DNA of 64,000 nt from Mycteria americana (lineage: Eukaryota; Chordata; Aves; Ciconiiformes; Ciconiidae). The DNA lies in the NCBI RefSeq assembly GCF_035582795.1, contig NC_134366.1:149467519-149531518 (forward strand), in the 5' to 3' direction. The notes beneath the pieces are model-generated. The model ran no database searches, was not told the DNA's origin, and was given only the letters and a program-made list of their open reading frames with translations. Positions 25,101 through 36,705 of this stretch are shown piece after piece (positions within the stretch are counted from its first letter, which is position 1; each line of letters opens with the position of its first letter). The position numbers were made by a program, and so were the translations under genes.

Positions 25101-28088
25101 GGCTAGATCTTAATGCTGAATAAACCATGTAAAGGTGGGTATTGTGTGTCCCCCTGTGTATGTTAGTATTGGTGCTTAGAATGCTTGAAAGAAATAAGGT
25201 GTCTATTGAAAGGTATATTTTGGATATGCCTGTATAGTCATAGCATTAAAAAAAAAGAATTGCACTGAGGTAACTTGAGTCTTCTGCCATTCTCTGGGAG
25301 GAAAAAAAACCCCCTGTAATACTTCTGTTTATTGATCAGTTTAAGCCAATGTACTTTCTGTGCAGGGCACTGTCTAAGCACCTCCCTTCCTATGCCCCCA
25401 CTGCCTCCCTCTGCTGCAGCTATCCTGCCAACCTGAGCCCTGAAACTCTGGTATGTTCTCAACTTGATCAGCCCTCTGATCTAATTCACCGTGTAGCTTT
25501 TGTAATGGCACAAGGGAGCAGGGAGGGGGACAGATAGCATAAATTGGTATGGCCACAGAAGGAAACAAAGCAGAACCGTATCAGTTAAGTTTGATGTTGC
25601 AGAAGGATTTAGTACAGTGTCCGCTTGTGGGCATCTCTTAAAAGGAATGATGGCCAAAGCTTCGAGTAATGATTCAGAAAAGTAGGGCTGGTGAAGGAGA
25701 TGGAAATAACAGGGGTTTTTTGTTGGGTGTGGGTGTTTGGTTTTTTTTTTTCCTTCTGTTTGGACTCCCAGTCTTCTCTCCAGAGATAAGTGTCAAGCAC
25801 TTCAGTCCTCAAAGCTTAATAAAGAAAATAGTGATGGTTATTCTGATTGAAGAACAAAAAGAAATGTTTGTTTTGCAGCAAAGATGACTTACTGTTAAGA
25901 AAATACTTTCTAACTGATCAAATGGGGAGCCACTGGACAGGGTAATGGAGGCGGTCAGCCTTTTTTTTTTTTTTAAGGTTTGACTGATACTTGGTGGAAA
26001 TAGCATAGGTGTACTTGCTTGTGTGCCTTGATGCAGCACAATTAAATCTCTTGAACGCTTTTTATAAGGCAGTTTGTTTTTCCTTGACCACCTGCAGATG
26101 AAAATAATTTCAGATTTGGTGGCTTTGTAATTCCACTGACTGTAAAACTAGTTAACACAATACTCTCATATTTTGACTAATGCTGTAAGGCACATAAAGA
26201 TATTATTCAGCGCTTTTTTGAATTTTCTTTAATAGATTATTCTGTCTTCAGTGTCGGACTTTGATACAAGATGATGTCGTGTGCAAAGCTTAAAAAAAGG
26301 TCAGTTTAGTTGTATCTTAGTAAGCCCACTTGTCAAACTGTTTTAGTGTGGAACTAATTAAACTCTCAAAGCAGTAATTTATAAGTTATTTTTTTATCAC
26401 ATAACATTAGGCATGTGGATTTGTGTAATCACAGGTAACATACTTATTTAGATGAGGCCTGATGAGAGATTTCTCTGCCACCAAATTTCTGTCAAGAAGT
26501 TTCATCCCTATTTTGTAAGGAAGTATCTGAGCTTTGATTTATAGGAAGAAGATTGACTGGATCAGGTTATGGCAGAGTGAAAGAGTCTGGGCATCATCAA
26601 CTCTGAGTCTTGTTTCAGCCCAGTTTCATCTCTTTTATAGGCTGATGCTGTATTGGTGGCAGGCAGCGCAGATCTAAAAGGAAAGGTAGGTGAATGTAGA
26701 GGACTTCCCAGACTGGGATCATGTTGGGAAGTGCAGGTAACAGGCACTGGAGTATTTGCTACTCTGCTGTCCTTCAGGCCTGTTCAAAGCAGTGGTTTCT
26801 GCCAAAGGGTTGTGAGCATCAGCCTTGCAGTAGCTGGAAAGGAAGGCACAGGAGAGCTGTCTTCTGTGTGCCGAGACAGGTCTGTCCATAGTACTTGCCT
26901 CTACCAGCTGTCTCACTGCTCTGTCAAGCACATGGTTCAGGTTCATGGTTGTACTCAGGAGGAGCTTGCAGGGAGCAGATCTGGATTGGACTGGCAGGAG
27001 TTTCCTTTGCCTGACTTCTGCCCAGGAAGCTCTAAGGTAAAAGGTAGGCTGAAGAGTGGTTTGCCAAGGTATGAATCACTATAGTAACTTCTTATTTTCA
27101 GTTCCTTGTTGGATGCCTTAGGAATCTTACCCTAACAAGAGAAAATCTTATTTGCTACTTGGGGAAGGACAAGGGGTGGTTTTAATCCGTAATCAGAACA
27201 GATGTACTCTGTAGTTTATCAGCTTCCTGAAATATGAAGCCTTCTTGCCTAAACTTTCAGCCAGCGCAGGTTACTTAGTCTTTCTTGGGAGCAGTTGTGA
27301 GCTGTGTGACTTGTCCTCTGTGCTGGTCTGCCTGTGTACGTTGCCTGATCATGATGGGTGCAGATGTGGTTTGAGTAGGCAAGGAGGGAAGGACTGTGGG
27401 GCCCCTACAAAAAGAAGGCAGCAACAAGCAGGTGATGGGCCACCAGCCATGACTCGCTCCCTGCTCCTGGCTCAAGAGTTTGCCATGAAAGCAGGTGGTG
27501 GGGGGTGCAAGCTGTGGCCTGTACAAAATGTTTCTAGTAGGTAGATTCATGGTTTTGGCCCATGATTTAAGGTTTACATACTGAAAAAAGAGCAATATTG
27601 AGCTTGGGTATGGTAGTTTCCTATGTGAACATCAATTATATTATTTTTGTTTGTCATATTAACACTAACACAGGTCTCCAAGCTGCTCAGTTAAGTTGTT
27701 TCTGTCAGTATTAGAATTTGGAATGATGGATGATACTTTCTTTTGCCATCCAGGGAGTAGGTGCAGGAGGATATGCAGAGAAATATGAGCATTAAACCAG
27801 GATGCAGTAACTTTACTAGAGGGAAGCCTCCGAGTCTGTTGCCAGAGGCTCTCAAGAGCAGGGCTGTAGGTGCTGTCTGTGTGATAAAGATAGCTGTCAG
27901 CTGGATGGAACATTTTTGCTTTCGAAAAGAAGACTAATCGGTTGCTAAAAATTCTTAGGTGTTAATAGTTATTTAAATCTAGCCCAAGTCAGTGCCTCTG
28001 AGCCAGCGGGTTCTGTTAGATATTTTAAGAAATGCGGGGTTGGTACCTTCCTTGGGGAAGGCTGCTGTCGAATCGAATCAGTCCTGTT

Positions 28089-28120
28089 CTAACAACAAAC
28101 TTTTTTTTTTCTAATTTTAG
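28089..28120 (+). promoter_or_regulatory. PLEKHF2: Splice acceptor of PLEKHF2 exon 2
   Basis: A branch-point-like CTAAC (28089-28093) lies 28 bases before the AG. A run of T and CTAATTTTAG ends the intron at 28120. Exon 2 then begins GATACTTGTGAAAG directly before the coding ATG, so the whole coding region is in one exon. Confidence 0.85.
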
Positions 28121-28134
28121 GATACTTGTGAAAG

Positions 28135-28884
28135 ATGGTGGATCGCTTGGCAAACAGTGAGGCAAATACTAGAAGGATAAGTATAGTGGAAAACTGCTTT
28201 GGAGCAGCTGGTCAACCTCTGACTATTCCTGGTCGTGTTCTGATCGGAGAGGGAGTACTAACAAAGCTGTGCAGGAAGAAGCCCAAAGCGAGGCAGTTCT
28301 TCCTGTTCAATGACATTCTTGTTTACGGTAACATTGTCATCCAGAAGAAGAAATACAACAAACAGCACATAATCCCGCTGGAAAACGTCACTATTGATTC
28401 CATCCAGGATGAGGGAGACTTACGGAACGGGTGGCTTATCAAGACACCAACAAAGTCTTTTGCAGTTTATGCTGCCACCGCTACAGAGAAGTCTGAGTGG
28501 ATGAACCACATAAATAAGTGTGTTTCTGATTTGCTTTCCAAAAGCGGGAAGACTCCTAGCAATGAACATGCAGCTGTCTGGGTACCAGACTCGGAAGCCA
28601 CTGTGTGCATGCGCTGTCAGAAAGCAAAATTTACGCCTGTCAACCGTCGTCACCACTGTCGCAAGTGCGGCTTTGTTGTGTGCGGGCCTTGCTCTGAAAA
28701 GAGGTTTCTTCTCCCGAGCCAGTCTTCCAAGCCTGTGCGAATTTGCGACTTCTGCTATGATCTTCTTTCTACGGGGGAGATGACTGCTTGTCAGTCCACT
28801 AGATCAGACTCCTACAGCCAGTCACCTAAATCATCTTTAAATGATGTATCTGATGATGATGATGATGAAGACAGTAGTGATTAA
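28135..28884 (+). CDS. PLEKHF2: Pleckstrin homology and FYVE domain protein 2 (Phafin2)
   Basis: A 249-residue endosomal adaptor that binds phosphatidylinositol 3-phosphate. Residues about 35-131 form a PH domain. Residues about 149-212 form a FYVE zinc finger with every hallmark present: WVPD (149-152), RRHHCRKCG (171-179), VRICDFC (201-207), and eight zinc-ligand cysteines at 158, 161, 175, 178, 183, 186, 204 and 207. A serine-rich linker leads to an acidic tail (240-249). Length and sequence match vertebrate Phafin2 closely; from memory, differences from human lie mostly in the C-terminal linker and tail. The family acts on early endosomes, in endosome fusion, macropinosome maturation and autophagy, and has been linked to ER-stress-induced apoptosis. 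The acidic tail is reported to restrain PI3P binding by the PH domain. The start is secure: the context is AAGATGG and an in-frame TGA lies two codons upstream. The frame is intact and contained in a single exon. Confidence 0.98.
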   Translation: MVDRLANSEANTRRISIVENCFGAAGQPLTIPGRVLIGEGVLTKLCRKKPKARQFFLFNDILVYGNIVIQKKKYNKQHIIPLENVTIDSIQDEGDLRNGWLIKTPTKSFAVYAATATEKSEWMNHINKCVSDLLSKSGKTPSNEHAAVWVPDSEATVCMRCQKAKFTPVNRRHHCRKCGFVVCGPCSEKRFLLPSQSSKPVRICDFCYDLLSTGEMTACQSTRSDSYSQSPKSSLNDVSDDDDDEDSSD

Positions 28885-29160
28885 GGACCAAACATTTTTT
28901 CCATGTGTTGCAATTTGTGTTTCAAACCATATGGAGCTGCTTTTGGGGAAGTCTATAGTGAGGTTCCTCAGAAAAATCCTGTTCTAGCCATAAAATATGC
29001 CTGAATATCTTCAATTGCGATGTGCCTCAATCTATGAATTCTCTAGACAATAGGTTTTTCACTCCTCTGCAGGGATAGACTGTTGCAAATGTTATCAGAA
29101 TGTTTTCCAACTTCTTATACTTGAGTTGTGTCTAGGTTAGACTTTTGTGGAAGATTGGAG

Positions 29161-29166
29161 AATAAA
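29161..29166 (+). terminator. PLEKHF2: Candidate proximal polyadenylation signal
   Basis: AATAAA lies 277 bases after the stop codon, with a TG-rich stretch (GTTGTTATGTGGGTTTTTTT) about 55 bases downstream. It would produce a short 3' UTR isoform. Confidence 0.5.
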
Positions 29167-30392
29167 ATGTTCTTTCTTAATTTAACAACCCATACTTCCT
29201 AATGTTTCATACTGATACGTTGTTATGTGGGTTTTTTTGGATATGGGGAGGAAAACTGTAAGCATGCATGGAACAGTGATGTTTTGGTTAATCCCTTAGA
29301 CCATCTTGGTTTTTTAACCACGGTATATATGTTGAAATGTGACATAACTTACAAACTCAAGTGTCACAAAACTTGGAAGTTGTCTTGTTTTGCTCTTATT
29401 TATGACTTCCTATGCCAAGCAGTGCCTTGTACCAATTGTGCTGATTCAGGAAGAAGCAAACCTATGTTGTCTGTATTTGCCTGATGCTGGTATCTGAGAG
29501 ATTGTTGGTGCTATTGAAAATAACTGCTGTGTTCAAAGTGGAGCTTTGACAAGGTCATAAGTCTACCCTGTGGTGGGTGACGGACACCTGAATCACACGT
29601 CCTCACCTGTGCAGGCAGACCCAAAGAGTCTGCAGATTCCCACAGGCTTCAGCAGGGTTCTCCTTGCAGGAGTTGCATTGCAGGTTGGGATCTTGAGACG
29701 AGAAGCTTAGGGTGACTCTTCACGGGGATTTATACGTTTTCTTTTCAGAACATTTTCTAAGTTTCAAATTTGGCAAATGCATACTAAAATTTTAGTTGGG
29801 TGATATATCATTTGGATGTGATAGGAAATAATTCCCAAAAATGACACTAAATTGTTTCTTAAAACATTGGTGAGAGGGTTGTTTTTTTTTTTTCCCCTAG
29901 GAGTTTTATTGGCTTGTTTAAAAATAACCTCATATTTTGAACAAAAAGCCTGCAAGTATCCTTATAAAATTGGCTTTCCTTTTTACACAGCTGACCTCAG
30001 GATAAATGTGAGATGCAAGTTATTTCATTCTAAATGTATACCCAGGACCAAGAAAGATGTATTTAAGAACTATAACGAAATTGTCAGTGCAGAAAATGTC
30101 TCTACCATAGTATTCATTTTTACTTTTAATAAGTTCTTGAATACAGAAGTGTCATGTTCCTATATAAATGTAAAAGTTAGACTTGCAAAGACATGTTAAG
30201 CCCCCAAATGCTATGTTTCTATATTTTTATAATGGTAGCGTCAATTTTGAAGCAGAAAAACCTCTTTGAAATAGTTGTATGGATATAGTAGTAACTGACT
30301 TTATAGAAAAAAATGTTAAACTTTTGTATCTCTAAGTGACAATTTCTGCACTGTTTGCCTTGGTTGGCAATAATTGGGTTAAATATTTATTG

Positions 30393-30398
30393 AATAAA
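30393..30398 (+). terminator. PLEKHF2: Candidate main polyadenylation signal of PLEKHF2
   Basis: AATAAA lies within TTTATTGAATAAACAATC. A CA cleavage candidate follows at about 30416 and T/G-rich sequence with TGTAAATGTC after that. Of the plus-strand signals after the coding region, its surroundings look most like a mature mRNA end. Confidence 0.55.
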
Positions 30399-30416
30399 CA
30401 ATCAATGCTGCATATT

Positions 30417-33400
30417 GCACTAGTCTCCCATTCTGTACGCTGTAAATGTCAGTCATAATTTTTTTATAAAAATTAGCAGAGCACTTGAAAGCCGTAGCCC
30501 TCCATGAGATTTCTGGTAGCTAAAGATGCACTTAGCATCTGCAGGGAGGCACTCTACATTAATAGTTCACAATACATTGCCTCAGGTGAAAATTGCGTTA
30601 ATATTTTTAGCTTCGGCAATTTCTAAAAATAAGTTTGTTTTTTTGTTTTTTAAAAGCACTGAAGACTATTTGATCTCCTTTGAAATAAAGATAAAAAGGG
30701 GAAAATGCTTTCTGATGGAGACTAGGAAGATTCTGTAAAATTGCCAGATAAGCAATAAACAATTGTATATACCCAAAGAGTAGCTGAAATAAGTAGTTAC
30801 ATACACTCTTTTCATTGAAAGATGAGGGAATGATGACCTGCAGTAGGGGAAAATGGGCTTTTCTGAGAAGGCACTTTCAGTTAATAGTGCTTACTTTTGT
30901 ACCTCTCTTACTTTAATATTTATATTTCAGCAATGGAGACTTGTCTGCTTCAGTATTTCTACAGAATCAAAGTACAAATCTCCCTTGTACATACCTTCTA
31001 ATGACTAAATAATTTTCTTCCTGATGCTATTGTTTCCTCTTTCTTAAACTGTCAAATATTAACTTGTCTTGTTAAAGAGTCCATCTCCTTGTGTGCTTTT
31101 CCCCATGTTTCTCTATGTTGTGCTTACTTTTCAGCACTTTTTAGGGGGTGGGAAAAGGGTTGCCGAGATTTAGATCACATCCTATATTTTGCAGAATGTT
31201 CTTGTACCGACTTCAAGTATCTTTTTATCTGTGAATGAAACTTGCACTGTGCTGCACTGATCCCTGAAGCTGTAACCAAACCAATGTGCGTGTGTGGAAT
31301 TTTTCATCTGAAATTGATGTGTATGGTCCAAGCTTTTTGAGAAAGCATTAAGGAAAAAAAAAGTGTTTTATGGTAATACTCCTATCCCTCAGTGGTATTT
31401 GTTTAAAACTTTACGAAATGGACTTAACATCGACTTCTCTTGTACTTACAAATTCCTGAAAGGGCTTGTTTCGTACTTTGTAATCTTGTTCTGTCAAATT
31501 ATTTTATTTACAAATATATGGTGTAGCTTCAAGCCTATGTGTTTAATTTTCTTTAACTGTGGGCCTTCAAGGGTGACAGGAAGTAGGGTGGCGGTTTTTT
31601 ATCTTGACAAATATTTTAGCAGCAAGTTTATTCACTGTCAGGAGGGATTAATGAACTGGGAGTATAAACATACAGGAGGAGATTTAAGACTAAAGTGGAA
31701 ATAAATGTAGTTACGGATTTAGAAAAAAGACTTATGTAATTGAGTATCTGTTTAAAACAAGGATGACCAGGCGCGTTGCAAAGTTGGCTTTTGTTGGACC
31801 AGTGGAAGAGGCCGGAGGACCCGCTGTGTGCGGCAGGGTGCTGAGCAGCCCAGCCCCAGCGCTGCAGGTCTCAGCTCTGGGCCCCGTCAAACTGCTGCTG
31901 GGGATGAGACTTCTCATGGTCATATCAAACTGGAGAGTAACTTAGTACTTTTCCTGGAGGTTCTGCACTCTTTGGATCTTAAACCAGTGATTAAATACGG
32001 TCAGTCTCTGTATATTTTATGTACTTTTTGTGGTTTGTGGTAAGTCTTAGCCCGCTTTTTTTGATAAACTTTTCAAATCCAATGGAATGAAAGCAGCAGC
32101 AGTGCCTGCAGTGTCTCTCGTGCAAGGCTCTGCAGTCAGCTTCTGCGTTGTAGAAGGCGCTATATTGAAGAAACAAGTATTTACTTGCTTTAGCTGAGTT
32201 CTCATTTTGCACACTCTTTGCCAGTACTTCATGGTTCATTTGCTGAAAATATTAAAGGAAAGGGAAAAGTCTGCCTGCTGAAGGCTTTAATTGAAGCCTA
32301 CTAATTTTAGCGTCTGCACCTAAACTGCCATTGTTATCTTAAGATAAATTAAGCTGTTTTCCTTTCAGGTTTGATGCAGCCGAAATTCCTGTAGCTAATG
32401 AGTAATCTGTGAGGGTCAAGCACTGTTACTGAGTTTAAAATAAAGTTTTAAAAATATGGGTGAGTGGATCAATGAGCATTGAGTTTGCAGCCAGGCTTTT
32501 GTGGTCTCTAACGGGCAGATTATGAAAATGACATGTAGAAACCTTGTATTTATGTGGGGCTTTCCCCCTGAGGGGGGGACACTTTAGCTAATCTCAATGC
32601 AAATGAAGTGGTTATCATTGTTGCTGGTTAATGTTTAAGTGGAAGCAGATTATGGATTATATTATTGTGACTTTTGTATTTTCTTGTAATTTCCCTGAAC
32701 CAATAGAAGAATGCTTGGTTCTATTAGCAGATACAGCTGGAATAGAGTCAGAGTACTGATTTTATTTTATTTTTTTCCACAGTAGCAAATTATTGTAGTA
32801 AATATTGGAAAGTATCTTGGCTGTTTACTGCCTTTCATTTGATGAAATCTGAGCTACTTGTTTGTGCCTGCAGCCGGTCTCTTGCCAGCGCTGGCTCCCG
32901 TGACTCATCGGGTAGCCCTTGCTCTTGCCAGGAAGAATCTCTGCTGTGTTCCCTTGCTGTGATCGAGTTTGGAGCTGCCGGGGAGTGCAGTACAGCGACG
33001 ATGGGTCTGCTGTACAGTGATAGACAGCTCTGCTGTACTGCCTGTATCTGAAAATATCCTTAAGCTCCATCAGGAATAAGAAGTCTGAATCTTGATCTTC
33101 AGACTGGAGATTTGTGGTTTTCTAAATTATTTTTAATTGTCTGTAAAATACTACCTATTCCCAGAGTAAACATCACAACACTTCGACTGCACTTGGACAC
33201 ATTTAGGATAAAAACTAACAATGTAAATGGATTGAATTGACAGTGAAATAATCTGCTAAGGAGCAGGAGGCATTTCAGGGTCACTTAGTGCATCTAACTG
33301 TTGTTTAGCTTGCCTAAGTGGAATAATCTTTCCATTGGGATGAAGTTTTACATTTATAAATTTGCAGTTACTTGTATGTAGTATTTTAAGAAACTCTGTC

Positions 33401-36183
33401 TCAGGTTAATTTCTGCAAGCATAAAAAGCTACCAAATAACAGCAGCAGAAAAACCTAAGGTGATGCAAAGAGACCTGATTCCACCCCCCTGTTCTGGGTC
33501 ATTCTCCGTTACACAGAGGGTAACTGGATTAAATGATAAGAACCTATCTAAAAGAAACCTTCTTTAGAAATCCTTTTAAATGAGATGATGCCCCCAGCCT
33601 AAGTAGTGTTCAGGCAGAAAGCATGAATTCATTTTACTCAGATATTCTGAGGCATAAAGCTGATCTTTCAACAGTCAGATCTTCAGGAGCATCTGTTGAC
33701 CTTTCTTAGGTAGTCGTCTTTTGCTGATGAAAAGTAGAAGTGGTCAGCTCTGTTACAGGTGTGAGTGGCTTGCTAGCAATTCATTTTGGCTTCTGGCTAG
33801 TCTTACTATTTATATTTTTGCCTGCAAAAGCTGTTGCCTGTATGCAAATTTAATCGTAGTCTGCATTGTCATAAGAGTTGGGGTTTTGTTGGCTGCTTTT
33901 TATAGAGCCTGGTGCTGCTGTTGAGCACTTCTAACCTGTGAGCTTGTAACGGGTTTGCATAACATCAGCAGTCTCTGAGAAAGCTGTCTAGCAGTGAAGG
34001 AAGGGGACCTGCGTGGTCTGCTTGAAATAGCAGTCGGTTCCTTCTGGTACCTGTTTGCCCCAGTCCAGGTCTGTGCCGTCTCTCCAGAATGACAGCTCCA
34101 ACATGAGCTGGGACACCTGCTTCTGCATGTATAAATATATAGGTAATTTCCTTCCTTACCCACTTTGCTTGCTTCATACTTGCCTTATCAGGGTATTACC
34201 CTGGAAGGTAAGATAAATAACCGAGGGCTGAGCCTGCCTCTCCTGTCTGACGCGGATGATGTGAGTGCTGTTGCGGTGTTACGATGGGTTGTGGGATGTG
34301 TATGTGTGTGCCAGGAACAAGGAAAACAACAGAGCTAATTGCTACACTGAGAAAACGAGCATGCTAGTAAATTAATATTGTCTGGAAGGAAAGACCTGGC
34401 CTCTTGATCTATTGTGAGCATGCAAAGTGCTGTGGAGCTTATTGCCAGATGCAGAAGGAAAGGCAACCAGCTTCAGTGAGGATGGGCCTCAGAGGGCTTG
34501 TAGTCTGCTCTGAGGCTGTTCTTCTGAAGCTAAAGTTACTGTTTATAAAAAAAAAAAAAAAGGAAAAAAGAGAGATAATCTGTAATAGGTCTGTAATAGT
34601 ATTACTAATTGTGTGCATCTGACCTGACCTTTTTTATATGTAACTTGGCATTTTGAGTAGAGGAGTCTTCAAGGTTGGTAGGACCAACCTGGCTTTTAAA
34701 CAAGAGTTGTGTAATGTCTTCAACAGCACTGAAACAGTAGCGTATGAGAGGAGGAATGCATGAAAAAGCCCATTTTGAATACAATTCTCTTTTTTGACTT
34801 CTAGTGATGGATATAGCTCCTCTCATATGAGATCTCTGGAAGCAGAGGAAAGTTACCCTCTGTTGGGGTACTTGCTTCCTAGTGTTTGTAGTGCGCATAA
34901 TGAAAAGGGTTTGTTACCTCTCTTAATGGAAGCTAAATGTGATCAGTCCAATAAAACCTCTTCTTCTTGTGAATAAACCCATTTTACTTGTTGCAGGAAA
35001 TATTTAATGCGATTCAAATGAGTGCAGTGCAGTTCTGCTCATGCCTAAAACAAAGCAGCCCCCATGTGCTGTGTAGTGGAAGCTGGTGGCTTTGGGCTTA
35101 CAGCTGATGACAGCAGGTCTTGAGCAGCAGATGAGTACAATGCTAACATGGTCCCTGTCACCCTTTGTTCCAAGGGACAGGAACAATTTGGGAAGGTGAA
35201 ACAGTTACTACTGTCACTGGTCAGCATGTACAAATTAATGCTGAAAAGTGCAATGTGTGATCCTTAGCGGCTGCAAATGCCAGAGGCTCCTCTGGTGTAG
35301 TTTTGGAGACGGGTAACTTCACACCGTGCTGTCCCAAAACCACATGTGGGGAAGGAACCGTGCCCCGTCTGAAACGCCCATGCCTGTCCGGCCTGGAACG
35401 GGGTGCCCAGTGCTGTTGGCTGCTCTACAGCAGCTCTTCAAAAATGCTGGGAACTGTTTTGCTGGCTAGGCTGTGCCTCTGCAAACCCCACCTGAGCGGG
35501 CTGGGCAGCTCAGAGCTGGTGAGGGGGTGCGGGGAGGATCACCCCGGGGTACAGACAGGTTCGGGTGAAGTTTGCAGTTGGTTAGCAGAGCGAGTACAGA
35601 GACTGCAGTCTGCTTGTAGCGGCAAGTGTCAGCATGTCTCGTGTGTGTCGCCTGGCTTTGGTCTGGTAGGTGGGGCTCGGCAATGAATACCTGGCATTGA
35701 AGCTGCTGCCTGAGAAGCTTTATCTGCAGTTTCTGTCTTGGATCCAGCACTCTTTGGCAGTACATGTGTTAAGAGGCTGTTTCGGTTGTGTCAGAAGAGC
35801 ATCAGAGGGGCAGGTAGTCCTCCTGCTTGCGCAAGCGTCAGTGCCTGGCATACAGGTGACTAGTGCCTGAGGCCAGCTTCTGCCCCTGCTGGTTTGATGG
35901 CTGATGCTATTCATTACAGCATGCAGTGGCAACTTAAGCAGGATTAAAAGGGAGCTTGTTGGTCCACAGAATGTATATAATGTGGTTGCCTGCAATAGCA
36001 AGGGACCAACAGTGCCACGCAAGGTCCCTTCTGCTCCTCTGTCCTGTGGGCTGTCTGACCAGTGATGCGAGGCCAGGACTGACCTGACTCCTTGGCTGTA
36101 GAAAAATCTGCGAGCTGTTCTCTGTCTTGCTGTACTTGCGTAAACTGGGAGGGGAAGGAAGACAGTGCCTGTCTGCCTCCCGT
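30417..36183. other. Non-coding region downstream of PLEKHF2
   Basis: No gene is recognisable. Short open frames lack domains and splice context. The sequence is AT-rich up to about 35 kb, with local G+C-richer islets at about 31765-31930 and 32860-33050. Extra plus-strand AATAAA words at 30754 and 32439 mean PLEKHF2 read-through transcripts could extend into the first 2 kb. Nothing else stands out. Confidence 0.55.
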
Positions 36184-36673
36184 GTGAAGTCACAGGCTGG
36201 CAGGACCTCTGGAGATCATCTGGTCCAACCCCCTGGTCAAGCAGGGCCACCTAGAGCTGGTTGCCCAGGACCACGTCCAGGAGACTTTTGAATATCTCCA
36301 AGGATGGAGACTCCACAACCTCCCTAGACAACCTGTGCCAGTGCTGGGTCGCTCTCACAGGGAAAAAGTGTTTCCTGATGTTCAGAGGGAACCTCCTGTG
36401 TTTCAGTGTGTGCCCATTGCCTCTGGTCCTGTCACTGGGGACCACTGAAAACAGCCTGGCTCTGTCCTCTTTGCACCCTCCCTTCAGGTATTTACACACA
36501 TTGATGAGGTCCCCCTTGAGCCTACTCTTCTCCAGGCTGAACACTCCCAGCTCTCTCAGCCTCTCCTCATACGAGAAATGCTCCAGTCCCTTAATCATCT
36601 TTGTGGCTCTTTGTTGTTGGTCCCTCCTGTGTTCTTGTGTCCCTGTGTCCTGTCCCATCGTCCATCTGTCCTG
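36184..36673 (-). mobile_element. 5'-truncated CR1 LINE, 3' end of ORF2
   Basis: The minus strand reads as the C-terminal part of CR1 ORF2, with the typical words [30 protein letters not shown] and [13 protein letters not shown], and a natural stop (CAGCTCTAG, TAG at 36248-36250). The remaining 3' UTR contains the family's conserved block seen on the plus strand as GGAGATCATCTGGTCCAACC. About 130 codons are open without a frameshift, so this copy is younger than the relics at 2.5 and 18.8 kb. It lacks the endonuclease and reverse-transcriptase regions, so it cannot move. The 5' truncation point coincides with a poly-C/poly-A tract. The terminal octamer repeats usual for CR1 are reduced to one degenerate copy (TGTGACTTCAC on the minus strand). 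Confidence 0.93.
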
Positions 36674-36705
36674 CCCCCCCCCCCCCCCCCCCAAAAAAAA
36701 AAAAA
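36674..36705. repeat. Poly-C then poly-A tract at CR1 edge
   Basis: Nineteen C (36674-36692) are followed directly by thirteen A (36693-36705), exactly at the truncated 5' end of the CR1 copy. Confidence 0.95.

Larger units (their letters stand above)
9026..28120 (+). other. PLEKHF2: PLEKHF2 intron 1
   Basis: The intron begins GTGAGC after the CpG island and ends in a strong acceptor. A branch-like CTAAC at 28089-28093, a run of T and CTAATTTTAG end at 28120. Its 19.1 kb is mostly AT-rich and free of recognisable exons; open frames are short and without domains. It contains poly-C tracts near 12.65 and 13.43 kb, a T-rich tract near 15.6 kb, an old CR1-like relic near 18.8 kb, two perfect palindromes near 20 kb and an AT-rich patch near 21.6 kb that may be conserved. 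An untranslated alternative exon inside the intron cannot be excluded. Confidence 0.75.
28885..30416 (+). other. PLEKHF2: PLEKHF2 3' UTR, probable extent
   Basis: The AT-rich sequence after the stop has no further coding frame. The main candidate end follows AATAAA at 30393, with CA at about 30416 and TG-rich sequence downstream, giving a 3' UTR near 1.5 kb. An earlier AATAAA at 29161, also followed by TG-rich sequence, could give a short form of about 0.3 kb. Further AATAAA words at 30684, 30754 and 32439 could extend the transcript. The true ends need transcript data. Confidence 0.6.

Noticed and set aside
28420-28783. 78-codon minus-strand and 87-codon plus-strand frames inside the PLEKHF2 coding region
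   Set aside because: They are out-of-frame shadows of the PLEKHF2 coding sequence.
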